DNA from: Streptomyces sp. NBC_01244
GTDB lineage: Bacteria > Actinomycetota > Actinomycetes > Streptomycetales > Streptomycetaceae
Direction of reading: 5' to 3'
Assembly (NCBI RefSeq): GCF_035987325.1
Contig: NZ_CP108488.1
Coordinates: 2,170,001-2,234,000, forward strand
Length of the DNA: 64,000 nucleotides
Shown: one piece after another, positions 24,468-32,624 of the stretch
Position numbering within the stretch: the first letter of the stretch is position 1
How the letters are laid out: each line of letters starts with the position of its first letter
The notes under the pieces: model-generated
Told to the model about the DNA's origin: nothing
The model's input: the letters and a program-made list of their open reading frames with translations, nothing else
Database searches by the model: none
Translations under genes and position numbers: made by a program

Positions 24468-24896
24468 GGGCCCAGTAAACCAGACGTTCCCCGTCACCGA
24501 TCAAAGCCGTCCGAATAGCGGACGGATTTCGGCCGCATACCGGACACCAATGGTCAGGGCCGATCGTCCGTCTCGATCGTCACACCATCGGCTCCGACCA
24601 GCACGGACACGGCCGAGAGGTCCCGTACGACCACGTCCGCGTCGAGTTCGCCGGCGGGGTGCGTTGTGGTCAAGGCCACGGTGGTCATCCCGGCGGCGCG
24701 GCCCGCGGCCAGGCCGGCGGGGACGTCCTCGAAGACCGCGCAGCGGGCCGGGTCCACGCCGAGCCGGGCGGCCGCCAGCAGGAAGGGCTCCGGGTCGGGC
24801 TTGCCGCGGGTGATGTCGTCGGCGGCCACCATCTCCGGGCCCCCCTCCTCCCAGACGGCGATGCCGACCTCCCGCAGCCGGGCCTCGGCCAGCCCG

Positions 24897-24926
24897 GGGG
24901 GCACCTCCCAGCGGTAGCTGGGGGAG
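24897..24926 (-). repeat. Palindromic mini-element type 1, copy in HAD gene
   Basis: 30 bp identical, in reverse complement, to 43694-43723. The core CCCAGCTACCGCTGGG-like hairpin is bordered by C/G runs. It coincides with the frameshift in the HAD gene. Confidence 0.88.
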
Positions 24927-25163
24927 GGTCGCGGAGGTGACCACGGCCCAGCGGCCGACGGGAAGGGCCGAGAGCAGTTCCTTGGTTCCGGGCAGCAGGA
25001 CCACGCCGCCCGCCACGTCCTCTGTCTCCAGCACCTCGATCCGGGCGTGCGCCCCGGCCCGTACGTCCTCGGGCAGGAGATCGGCGATGATCTCCGCGGC
25101 CGGGCGGCCGTGGAGTTCCACCGCGGCGAAGGCCTCCTCGGTGACCCCGTGCTCCCGGGCCCC

Positions 25164-25191
25164 GGGGGTCCCCCCGGACGGAGTCTGGGGG
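25164..25191 (+). repeat. Palindromic mini-element type 2, copy in HAD gene
   Basis: 28 bp differing at one base from the reverse complement of 40245-40272 in argR. The centre is a GACGGAGTC-type palindrome bordered by C and G runs. On the HAD strand it inserts residues like [11 protein letters not shown] in frame. Confidence 0.88.
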
Positions 25192-25366
25192 ACGGTCCAG
25201 CAGCGGTGCACCGACTCCACCGAGGAGATGAGCGTGCCGTCGTTGTCGAACAGCAGCGCTTCGAATTGCGGGCCGAGCTTCCCTCGCAGCAGCTTCATGT
25301 CTTCAAGGAAAGCCCCGCGGCAGGGGTGAGCGCATCGGGCCTTTCGGCCCGTAATACCCTCGCTGC

Positions 25367-25735
25367 ATGCTCGACGCCCTGACGGTCGCCATCGGCGTGG
25401 CCGCACTCGCTCTCGCCGCCTGGTGCGGTTTCGCCGCCTGGCGGGACCAGCCGACCAAGGACTGGCACTTCATCGGCATGGCCGTGGTGACCGTACTGGT
25501 CCTGGCCCAGCTGGTGATCGGCCTGGTCCAGCTCGCCCGTGGCGAGAAGCCCGGCCAGGGCACGGTGCTCTTCCTGGCCTACCTGGTGGGAGCCTTCGCG
25601 ACCATCCCGGCCGCGGGGCTGCTCTCGCTGAGCGAGCGGACCAAATGGGGTTCGGTGACGGTGGCCGCCGGAGCGGTCGTCCTCGCCGTGCTCGAAGTAC
25701 GGCTCTACGACATCTGGGGAAACACCGGTGCCTGA
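25367..25735 (+). CDS. Four-helix membrane protein
   Basis: 122 residues from ATG 25367. Four hydrophobic segments (about 5-25, 37-58, 67-87, 95-112) with short loops; DQPTKDWHF and ARGEKPGQG are the conserved-looking loops. It has no enzymatic motif. The TGA stop overlaps the GTG start of the next membrane gene within GTGCCTGA, so the two are coupled and probably form one complex. Similar two-gene pairs occur across Streptomyces without known role. Confidence 0.8.
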   Translation: MLDALTVAIGVAALALAAWCGFAAWRDQPTKDWHFIGMAVVTVLVLAQLVIGLVQLARGEKPGQGTVLFLAYLVGAFATIPAAGLLSLSERTKWGSVTVAAGAVVLAVLEVRLYDIWGNTGA

Positions 25736-26162
25736 TACCGACACGGACACCACGGCCGGCGCCACCCCGGCGGGCGGGCACAAGCGCCTGGTCACCGGGC
25801 CGGGGGTGCTGCTGGTCTGGTTCTACGGAGTGATCACCGTCGGCGCGGTCTCGCGCTCGATCTACCAGATCTCCACCGAGTTCGACCGGGCGCCGCTCGC
25901 GTACTCGCTGTCGGCCGTGGCCGCGCTGGTCTATGCCTTCATCACGTACTCGCTGGTGCGCGGCGGGGAGACGGCCCGCAAGGCGGCGCGGATCTGCTGC
26001 GCCGCCGAGCTGGCCGGCGTGCTCGTCGTGGGCACCTGGACCCTGGCGCGGCCCGAGGCCTTCCCCGACGCGACCGTGTGGTCGGACTTCGGAATGGGCT
26101 ACCTGTTCATCCCGGTGATCCTGCCGATCACCGGGATGCTCTGGCTCCGCGCGAAGCGCTAG
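25728..26162 (+). CDS. Four-helix membrane protein, coupled partner
   Basis: 144 residues from GTG 25728, overlapping the previous gene by 8 bases. After a Thr/Asp/Ala-rich start of about 20 residues there are four hydrophobic segments, with a conserved-looking SRSIYQISTEFDRAPLAYSLSAVAALVY. Function is unknown. The stop TAG is followed at once by a 7-bp tandem repeat. Confidence 0.8.
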   Translation: MPDTDTDTTAGATPAGGHKRLVTGPGVLLVWFYGVITVGAVSRSIYQISTEFDRAPLAYSLSAVAALVYAFITYSLVRGGETARKAARICCAAELAGVLVVGTWTLARPEAFPDATVWSDFGMGYLFIPVILPITGMLWLRAKR

Positions 26163-26198
26163 GCGTCAGGCGTCAGGCGTCAGGCGTCAGGCGTCAGG
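26161..26198. repeat. 7-bp tandem repeat AGGCGTC, about 5.4 copies
   Basis: AGGCGTC repeats head to tail between two convergent genes. Each copy carries TCA, i.e. TGA on the minus strand, and the 7-base period puts it in all three frames. The minus-strand gene's own stop (26215-26217) lies in a degenerate further unit. Confidence 0.93.
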
Positions 26199-26214
26199 CC
26201 TTCGGCGTTGGCCG

Positions 26215-26721
26215 TCAGGCGCTGACCGCGAAGTCGGTGGCCTCCTTGGCCTCCTTCTCCAGGATCACCAGACGGACGCCGTCGGACGCGGTGCGCCCGC
26301 CGACCTGGGTGTAGCCGGCCTTGCGGTAGAGCCGCAGGTTCGACTCGCTCTTGTGGCCGGTGTGCAGCCGGAAGCGGGTGGTCGCGTCGTCGCCGGACAG
26401 GGCCGCCTCGACCGCGCTCAGCAGCCGGGCGCCGAGGCCGTGGCCCTGGAGCCGGGGGTGCACGCAGAGCTTGGCGATCTTGCCGGTGCCCTCCTCGTCG
26501 ACGGTGCCGCGCACGGCCCCGACGATCTCCTCGCCGAGCCGGGCCACCAGGACGGTGTCCGAGGCCAGTTCGGCCTTGAGGGAGTCCAGGGACTGGGTGA
26601 GCGGCTGGATGCGGTAGTTGCCGTACAGCTCGGCCTCGCTCTGGAACGCCAGATACTGCAGCTTGATGATCTGCTCGGCATCCTCGGCGTCTGCCGCCGA
26701 AATCGTCACGCTCATGCCCAT
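26215..26721 (-). CDS. GNAT N-acetyltransferase
   Basis: 168 residues. I chose ATG 26721, which has GGGAGG 9 bases upstream; ATG 26715 is an alternative. The fold is a complete GNAT: VTISAADAEDAEQIIKLQY, EEIVGAVRGTV, KIAKLCVHPRLQGHGLGARLLSAVE (acetyl-CoA site) and SNLRLYRKAGYTQVGGR. The substrate is unknown. It follows the sigma-factor-like gene on the same strand with 37 bp between, so they may be co-transcribed. Confidence 0.88.
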   Translation of the reverse strand: MGMSVTISAADAEDAEQIIKLQYLAFQSEAELYGNYRIQPLTQSLDSLKAELASDTVLVARLGEEIVGAVRGTVDEEGTGKIAKLCVHPRLQGHGLGARLLSAVEAALSGDDATTRFRLHTGHKSESNLRLYRKAGYTQVGGRTASDGVRLVILEKEAKEATDFAVSA

Positions 26722-26758
26722 GTGCGCATGCCTCCCGCTCACCTGGTGGCCTGTTGGT

Positions 26759-27316
26759 CTACCGCTCCATTCCCCGCAGGGCGGGAGCCGCAACCTCTAC
26801 GGCCAGCATTCTGCGCAGACATCCCAGGCAACGGGAACGGACGGGCCCCAAACTTCCTTGTGAGATACCCAACTCTCCTGCGATTTCACGGTAAGTGAGG
26901 TCCCTGGGCGAAAGAAGTGCCCTCATGAGCTCCGGACACCTTCCGGGCAATCGGGCGACCGCCGATCGGAGGGCCCGGTTCTCCTCGCCGTGCAGTAGGG
27001 CGTCTTCCGGTTCTGCGCCCGTGCTGGTACGGGCCCCCGCGCCGGACCCGCCGTCCGCCGAGTGCTGGCGGTGGCCGTACGGGACTTCGTGCCGGGCCCG
27101 GCGCCGCGCCCGGCGGGCCTCTCCGCGCACCGCCCGGCGCAGCCAGTCGGCGGGTTCGGCGGGGATGCGGCGGTGCTCCAGCAGCCTGACCCAGACGGCT
27201 TGCTCCAGGTCGGCGGCGTCCACCCCGGTGCCCGCGGTCTCGGCGGCCGCTTCGGCCGCGAGCAGCGGGCGGAGCGTTTCGAACAGGTCGGGGAGGTCAG
27301 CCTTCAGCAGGTCCAT
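26759..27316 (-). CDS. ECF-like sigma factor / sigma-70 region 4 protein
   Basis: 185 residues from ATG 27316. The N-terminal half has a region 2-like helical segment (DAADLEQAVWVRLLEHRR, PADWLRRAVRGEARRARRRAR). A Gly/Ser/Thr linker leads to region 4: ALRSAVARLPGRCPELMRALLSPRDLTYREIAGELGISQGSLGPVRSRCLGCLRRML, with the HTH recognition helix GISQGSLGPVRSR. Region 2 is weaker than in normal ECF factors. No anti-sigma gene is adjacent; the neighbours are an acetyltransferase and the secreted GlpQ. Activity as a true sigma factor is likely but not certain. Confidence 0.8.
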   Translation of the reverse strand: MDLLKADLPDLFETLRPLLAAEAAAETAGTGVDAADLEQAVWVRLLEHRRIPAEPADWLRRAVRGEARRARRRARHEVPYGHRQHSADGGSGAGARTSTGAEPEDALLHGEENRALRSAVARLPGRCPELMRALLSPRDLTYREIAGELGISQGSLGPVRSRCLGCLRRMLAVEVAAPALRGMER

Positions 27317-27389
27317 GCCGGGCGGGACGCGAAGGCCGTGCCGGGCGGTTTCCCCGCCGGGCACGGCCCACTCGTACGAGAAGCTCCGG

Positions 27390-28577
27390 TCAGGCGTTGA
27401 CGCCGCGGCCCGGGCGGAAGGCCTCCGCCGCGAGCAACCCGGTGTCGGGATGGTCGGTGAAGATGCCGTCGATGCCCTGTTCGAAGTAGGTCTTGAAGGC
27501 GCCGAAGGCGTCCCCGTAGGCCGTCGGGTCGGTGCCCTTGCGGTAGTCGGCCGGCAGGAAGTTGTTCTCGTTCCGCGCGGTGTAGGGGTGCAGGATCAGC
27601 CCCTGCGCGTGGGCGTCCGCGACCAGGGTGGTCGGGGCGCCGAGCTTGCCGGCGGCGTCGCGCGGCAGGATCAGGTCCATGGTCGGTCCGATGCCCTGGG
27701 CGAAGCCGGCGATCCAGCGCAGCCCGTCGGGCCTGACCAGATCGGCGACCGTCCGGGGATCCTTGGCCAGCTCGAAGTCCCACGGGCGGGTGCCCGCCGC
27801 CGAGAGGAGCACCACGCGCGGGCTGGAGACCAGCCGGGAGAGCCGCTGGATGCTGGAGGGTTCGAAGGACTGCAGGAAGAGCGGGGCGCCCCGGCCGTCG
27901 CGCCCGTAGCGGCGCAGCAGCCTGGCGAGGGGCTCCTCCAGGCCGAGGCCCAGGCCGCGGAAGTAGCTGGGGTGCTTGGTCTCCACGTGCAGCCACACGC
28001 GCTTACCGCGCCGCCGGCCCTCGCGGTCGGCCCAGCGGAGCACCTCCTCGAAGGTGGGGACGTCCCAGCGGCCGTCGTAGAGCGTGTTGCGCTGCCGGAG
28101 GGCGGGGATGCGTTCCTTCGCGCGCAGGGTCTTCAGCTCGGCGAGGGTGAAGTCCTCGGTGAACCAGCCCGTGACGGCGACCCCGTCGATCGTCTTGGTC
28201 GTCTTGCGGGCGGCGAACCCGGGGTGGTCGGCGACGTCCGTCGTGCCGCCGATCTCGTTCTCGTGGCGGCACACCAGGTGGCCGTCCTTGGTGGGCACGA
28301 GGTCCTGTTCGACGACGTCGGCGCCGAGGTCGAGCGCGAGCTGGTAGGACCCGAGCGTGTGCTCGGGCCGGTAGCCGCTGGCTCCGCGGTGCCCGATGAC
28401 CGTCGGCACCGGAAGGTCCCGGTAGCCGCCGCCCCGACCGCCTCCCGCGCCTCCCCCGTGGCCGCTCTCCGCCGCCGCGGCCGGACCGCCGCCCGCCACG
28501 ATTCCGCCGAAGGCTCCGCCCGCCGCGACGACGGCCGCGCCCAGTACCGTGCGCCGCGCTGCCCCACCCTGTGTCAT
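27390..28577 (-). CDS. glpQ1: Secreted glycerophosphodiester phosphodiesterase
   Basis: 395 residues from ATG 28577 with GGGGAG upstream. The N-terminus has a twin-arginine-type signal (AARRTVLGAAVVAAGGAFGG, ending in AAAAES), so it is exported folded. The catalytic TIM barrel has VIGHRGASGYRPEHT with the first catalytic His, VEQDLVPTKDGHLVCRHE with the metal-binding Glu/Asp and second His, and ETKHPSYF. It cleaves glycerophosphodiesters to glycerol-3-phosphate and an alcohol. GlpQ1 proteins of S. coelicolor belong to the PhoP regulon; no PHO box was identified here by eye. A Gly/His-rich linker follows the signal peptide. Confidence 0.9.
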   Translation of the reverse strand: MTQGGAARRTVLGAAVVAAGGAFGGIVAGGGPAAAAESGHGGGAGGGRGGGYRDLPVPTVIGHRGASGYRPEHTLGSYQLALDLGADVVEQDLVPTKDGHLVCRHENEIGGTTDVADHPGFAARKTTKTIDGVAVTGWFTEDFTLAELKTLRAKERIPALRQRNTLYDGRWDVPTFEEVLRWADREGRRRGKRVWLHVETKHPSYFRGLGLGLEEPLARLLRRYGRDGRGAPLFLQSFEPSSIQRLSRLVSSPRVVLLSAAGTRPWDFELAKDPRTVADLVRPDGLRWIAGFAQGIGPTMDLILPRDAAGKLGAPTTLVADAHAQGLILHPYTARNENNFLPADYRKGTDPTAYGDAFGAFKTYFEQGIDGIFTDHPDTGLLAAEAFRPGRGVNA

Positions 28578-28841
28578 CAGTGCCACTCCCCATCGGACAA
28601 GGGGCGGGCGTCCCGGGATCTCCGGGGCCAACGGCCCGAATCCGCGTGCCGATGGTAGGCAAGCGACGGTGGCGGGCGGGGGTGCGCGGGCGGAACACGG
28701 CGGAAACGTGCGTCAACACTGCGTATCCACCTCGTGAACCCGATGTGCGATCAGACCGGACCCACGAGTATCGTCCTCACCTGCACTACCGCCGCGTGGT
28801 GGGTGCGAGAACCCTAGCTTTTCGATGCCGGAGGGCCCACG

Positions 28842-29513
28842 TTGTTCCGTACGCGCCTGATCAAAGCCACTGTCGGACCCGTCATGCGCCTGATGTTCCG
28901 CACCCGCGTCGAGGGCATCGAGAACATTCCGGGCACCGGGCCGGTGATCCTCGCGGGCAACCACCTCACCTTCATCGACTCGATGATCCTGCCGCTGGTG
29001 TGCGACCGCACGGTCCACTTCATCGGCAAGGACGAGTACGTGACCGGCAAGGGCATCAAGGGCCGGGCCATGGCCTGGTTCTTCACCGGCGCCGGCATGA
29101 TCCCCGTGGACCGCGACGGGGCCAACGGCGGAGTCGCCGCCCTGATGACCGGTCGGCGGATCCTCGAAGAGGGCAAGATCTTCGGCATCTACCCCGAGGG
29201 CACCCGCTCCCCCGACGGCCGCCTCTACCGGGGCCGCACCGGCATCGCCCGCCTGACCCTGATGACCGGCGCGCCCGTCGTCCCCTTCGCGATGATCGGC
29301 ACCGACAAGCTCCAGCCCGGCGGCGCCGGCATGCCGCGCCCGGGCCGGGTCACCGTCCGGTTCGGCGAGGCGATGGAGTTCTCCCGGTACGAGGGCATGG
29401 ACCGCGACCGCTACGTGCTGCGCGCCGTCACCGACTCGGTGATGGCCGAGGTCATGCGGCTCTCCGGCCAGGAGTACGTGGACATGTACGCGACCAAGGC
29501 CAAGGCGGCCTGA
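28842..29513 (+). CDS. PlsC-type 1-acylglycerol-3-phosphate acyltransferase
   Basis: 223 residues. The start is TTG 28842, supported by GGAGGG at 28830-28835. The acyltransferase block order is complete: NHLTFIDSMI (HX4D) near residue 39, MAWFFTGAGMIPVDRDG, FGIYPEGTRSPDG, and VPFAMIGT. It makes phosphatidic acid from lysophosphatidate and acyl donor at the inner membrane face. Streptomyces has several paralogues, so the exact acceptor is not fixed. It is monocistronic and divergent from glpQ1, with a 264-bp spacer. Confidence 0.9.
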   Translation: MFRTRLIKATVGPVMRLMFRTRVEGIENIPGTGPVILAGNHLTFIDSMILPLVCDRTVHFIGKDEYVTGKGIKGRAMAWFFTGAGMIPVDRDGANGGVAALMTGRRILEEGKIFGIYPEGTRSPDGRLYRGRTGIARLTLMTGAPVVPFAMIGTDKLQPGGAGMPRPGRVTVRFGEAMEFSRYEGMDRDRYVLRAVTDSVMAEVMRLSGQEYVDMYATKAKAA

Positions 29514-29521
29514 CGGCCGGG

Positions 29522-31027
29522 CTACTGCCGTTGCAGTGACCGGCTGACGCCCGCCGCGGTCGTCGTGGCGAGGACCCAGCCGGTCACGATCAGCAGGTAC
29601 GACAGCCACTGGTACCAGCCGTCCGGCGCGAAGGGCGCTTCCTGCCCGAAGCCGATGATCGGCAGCATCAGGTCGATCGTGTAGAAGACCGGGTTGAAGT
29701 CCGGCGCCTCCCCCTGCTTCAGCTCCCGGGGCGGATGGAGCCCGTACGCGACGGTCCCCGTGATCAGCAGCGCCAGCAGCCAGCCCGCGGCGCGCAGCGG
29801 CCGGAACCCGTAGCCCACGGTGGCGTCCTGGAGCAGCCCCCAGAATCGGGCGATCCGGGGCAGGGTGCGGCGGTGCCGGCGCAGTTTGGCGAGCAGGACG
29901 GTCCGCGCCGCAGCCTCGTCGCCCGCCGTGCGGTAGGCCGTGGCGAGCTGTTCGTAGGCGTGCGGGAGGTAGCCCGACTCCTCGCGCTCCAGGACGGGCA
30001 GTCTCTGCTCGGCGGGAACGTGCGGGCTGAGGGCGCGGTAGCCGAGTCCCGCGATGCGGACCTGCTCCGGCCAGGTCTCGGGCGCGATGTGGAGCAGGTC
30101 GAACTGGGAGCGGCGCAGGTTCACACCGCCCTGGACGGTCGGGCAGTTGCGCAGCCACACCTCGCCGGCGACACAGCTGGAGGCGCGCAGCGCGACCCCG
30201 CCGGGGTTGATGAGGCGGGCGTAGGCGAAGTTGAGCTGGCCCGGTATCCGGGAGCCGGTGAGGTTGACCCGGCCGCGGGCCTCCAGCCGCATGGCGCGCA
30301 GGTCGGTGCCGACGTTGAGGATCTCGGCGTGCAGGGCGGTCGCGCCGGGGGCGAGGAGCCGGGCGTCGTCGAAGTTGATCTGGCCGCCGACGGTGGCGCC
30401 GTTGATGCGGGTCTGGCCGTGGACGGTGAGCTCCATGGCGATGACGTCGGTGCCGATGTCGGCGTGGTTGAACTGGAGCGCCGCCTCCTGGCCCTCCTCG
30501 GCCGGGCCCGCCGTGCCGATGACCGCCTTCCGGAGGAAGAGTCCGCCTGCTATCCGGGCGCCGGCGAGGCGTACCGGCCCGGTGATGCGGCAGCAGGACA
30601 GCTTGAGCGCGATGTCGACGCTGACGGTGGAGGCGGTCAGGCCGGGCAGGGCCGAGTCGCTCAGTGACACGATCCTCAACCGGGCCCCGTACAGGAGGGG
30701 TTTGCGCTCGAACCAGCAGGCCCGCAGCCGGATCGCGTGGTCGATGTCGGCGTACTTGAGGTTGAGCTTGCCGATGATCCGGGCGCCGCGGACGTTGAGC
30801 CCGGGGACCTGCCCGTCGAGGGGGACCGCGCCGCGCAGCAGCAGGTGGGCGAGGACTTCGGCGCGTACGGTCCGGTCGGGTCCCCACGAGGCGCCGTCGG
30901 TGGCCTCCTCGGCCCGGTCCTCCCGGAAATCGACGCCTTCCCCGCGGGGGAAGGCGTCCCATACGCGGCGCTCCGCCGGGGTCAAGTCGGTGATCTCCAT
31001 CGCCGGGATGGTGTCCCGCGGTTCCAC
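29522..31027 (-). CDS. Membrane protein with pentapeptide-like beta-helix domain
   Basis: 501 residues from GTG 31027 (GGAG 10 bases upstream; ATG 31000 in frame is an alternative). Residues 75-340 are built of about 20-residue rungs like LNVRGARIIGKLNLKYADID, where short A(D/N)L-type turns repeat, typical of pentapeptide/right-handed beta-helix proteins. After a short helical linker (YEQLATAYRTAGDEAAARTVLLAKLRRHRR) there are two or three membrane helices (about 430-450, 470-495). Streptomyces annotations call such proteins membrane-associated oxidoreductases, but I see no cofactor site. A scaffold role is as likely. Confidence 0.72.
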   Translation of the reverse strand: MEPRDTIPAMEITDLTPAERRVWDAFPRGEGVDFREDRAEEATDGASWGPDRTVRAEVLAHLLLRGAVPLDGQVPGLNVRGARIIGKLNLKYADIDHAIRLRACWFERKPLLYGARLRIVSLSDSALPGLTASTVSVDIALKLSCCRITGPVRLAGARIAGGLFLRKAVIGTAGPAEEGQEAALQFNHADIGTDVIAMELTVHGQTRINGATVGGQINFDDARLLAPGATALHAEILNVGTDLRAMRLEARGRVNLTGSRIPGQLNFAYARLINPGGVALRASSCVAGEVWLRNCPTVQGGVNLRRSQFDLLHIAPETWPEQVRIAGLGYRALSPHVPAEQRLPVLEREESGYLPHAYEQLATAYRTAGDEAAARTVLLAKLRRHRRTLPRIARFWGLLQDATVGYGFRPLRAAGWLLALLITGTVAYGLHPPRELKQGEAPDFNPVFYTIDLMLPIIGFGQEAPFAPDGWYQWLSYLLIVTGWVLATTTAAGVSRSLQRQ

Positions 31028-31079
31028 GGACTGTCAACTCCGCGCGGGACCGCATCCCTTGACGAGCCGCCGCGTGGCG

Positions 31080-32624
31080 TCAGTGCTCGATGCCGTCCTG
31101 GAGTTCCTGCCCCTTGAGCAGGAACCAGGCGGCCACGGCGGTGGCCAGCAGGACGGCCGCGCCCACCCCGGAGGCCAGCCGCAGGCCGTCGACGAAGGCT
31201 TCCTGGGCGGCGCCGACCATCTGCTGGGCGGTCTGCGGGTCCAGTGACTTGGCCGCTTCGACGGCGCCGCCGAGGGATTCGTGGGCGGCGTCGGCGACGG
31301 GGCCGCTGACGGAGGCCGGGGCGGTGAAGCCCTGGTAGACGCCGGTGACGACGGAGCCGAGCAGGGCGATGCCGAGGGCGGCGCCCAGTTCGTAGGCGGT
31401 CTCGGAGACGGCCGAGGCGGATCCGGCCTGCTCCTTGGGCACGCTGGAGAGGATCACGTCGGCGGTGACGGTGAAGGAGAAGCCTGCGCCGAGGCCGACG
31501 ATGAGCAGGGCCGCGCCGAGCAGCGGGTAGCCGGTCTCCTTGTGGATCACGGTCAGCGCGGCCAGCGCGATGCCGATGGCGGCGAGGCCTCCGGTCACGA
31601 TGACCCGTACCCCGTACTTGCGGGCGTAGCTGCCCGCGACCAGGCCGGTGACCACGGCGCCGACGGCGGCGGGCAGTTCGGCGAGGCCGGCTTCGAGCGG
31701 TTCGCGGCCCTGGACGAGCTGGAGGAACTGGGAGAGGAAGAAGACCAGTCCGGACAGGCCGAAGACGGTGAGCAGGTCGGCGAGGACCGCGCCGGAGAAC
31801 CCGCGGTGCTTGAAGAGCCGCATGTCGAGGAGCGGGGCCGGCAGCGTGAACTGGCGGCGTACGAAGGCGTAGAGCGCGCCGCCTCCGATGACGGCGGCCG
31901 CCCACACCTCCCAGCCCATGCCGTGGGTGGCGACCTGCTTGACGGCGTAGACCACGCCGATGATGCCGACGAGGGAGAGGCCGACGCTGATCAGGTCCCA
32001 GGGGCCGGCGACCGGGTTCTTGGATTCGGGCAGCAGCTTGATGCCGACGATGACCAGGACGATCATCACGGGGAGGTTGATGAGGAAGACCGAGCCCCAC
32101 CAGAAGTGCTGGAGCAGGGCTCCGCCGACCACGGGGCCGACGGCCGCGCCGGCCGAGGCGGTGGCGCCCCAGATGCCGATGGCGAGGCTGCGCTCCTTGG
32201 GGTCGTGGAAGATGTTGCGGATCAGCGCGAGGGTGGAGGGCATCAGGGTCGCGCCGGCCACGCCGAGCAGGGCCCGGGCGACGATCATCATTTCGGGGCT
32301 GGTGGCGTAGGCGTTGAGGACGGAGACGGCGCCGAAGGCGGTGGCGCCGACGAGGAGGAGCTTCTTGCGGCCGATCCGGTCGCCGAGGGAGCCCATGGAG
32401 ACGAGCAGGCCGGCGATGACGAAGGAGTAGATGTCGCCGATCCACAGGAGCTGGGTGCCCGAGGGCTTCAGGTCCTCGCTGAGGGCGGGCGTGGCGAGAC
32501 CGAGTACGGTGGCGTCGACCGCGACCAGCAGGACGGCCAGGACGAGCACGGAGAGCGCGAGCCAGCGCCCGGGGCTCCGGCCCTCCGCCCCCTTGGTCCG
32601 GGTCAGCTGTTCGGTACGGCTCAT
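31080..32624 (-). CDS. MFS drug-efflux transporter, DHA2 (EmrB/QacA, 14-helix) family
   Basis: 514 residues from ATG 32624. Fourteen hydrophobic segments are discernible. Family motifs: VAVDATVLGLATPALSEDL (helix 1, motif D-like), GSLGDRIGRKKLLLVGA (motif A), ALLGVAGATLMPSTLALIRNIF (motif B), and AVGPVVGGALLQHFWWGSVFLINLP (motif C of antiporters). It exports drugs or similar compounds in exchange for protons. The ATG overlaps the stop of the upstream TetR gene by ATGA, so regulator and pump form one operon; the pump is likely induced when its substrate releases the repressor. Confidence 0.93.
   Translation of the reverse strand: MSRTEQLTRTKGAEGRSPGRWLALSVLVLAVLLVAVDATVLGLATPALSEDLKPSGTQLLWIGDIYSFVIAGLLVSMGSLGDRIGRKKLLLVGATAFGAVSVLNAYATSPEMMIVARALLGVAGATLMPSTLALIRNIFHDPKERSLAIGIWGATASAGAAVGPVVGGALLQHFWWGSVFLINLPVMIVLVIVGIKLLPESKNPVAGPWDLISVGLSLVGIIGVVYAVKQVATHGMGWEVWAAAVIGGGALYAFVRRQFTLPAPLLDMRLFKHRGFSGAVLADLLTVFGLSGLVFFLSQFLQLVQGREPLEAGLAELPAAVGAVVTGLVAGSYARKYGVRVIVTGGLAAIGIALAALTVIHKETGYPLLGAALLIVGLGAGFSFTVTADVILSSVPKEQAGSASAVSETAYELGAALGIALLGSVVTGVYQGFTAPASVSGPVADAAHESLGGAVEAAKSLDPQTAQQMVGAAQEAFVDGLRLASGVGAAVLLATAVAAWFLLKGQELQDGIEH

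Larger units (their letters stand above)
24180..24553. other. Upstream region of metNIQ with leader ORF
   Basis: 374 bases between metN and the HAD pseudogene. It contains the Cys/Met-rich leader ORF (24381-24467) and, between it and metN, a GGTCTC..GAGACC hairpin (24342-24365). TTGATC lies 19 bases before TTTACT on the minus strand, 6 bases before the leader ATG, so the leader may be leaderless. No S-box/SAM riboswitch motif was seen. Confidence 0.55.
24554..25298 (-). pseudogene. HAD-family phosphatase, frameshifted by palindromic mini-element
   Basis: Reading from ATG 25298, the frame has the HAD motif I (ALLFDNDGTLISSV, nucleophile Asp, D-N-D rather than D-x-D as usual), the cap region and motif II (WAVVTSAT). 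It then runs off the family. The remainder (LAEARLREVGI, motif III region RGKPDPEPFLLAA, motif IV VFEDVPAGLAAGRAAGM) is in another frame, ending at 24554. The switch falls at 24897-24926, a 30-bp palindromic element also present before argJ; an insertion of 28 bp would produce exactly this shift. A second, in-frame element sits at 25164-25191. The relative is a phosphoglycolate/sugar phosphatase. It could still be read by slippage at the 6-C run beside the element. Confidence 0.8.
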
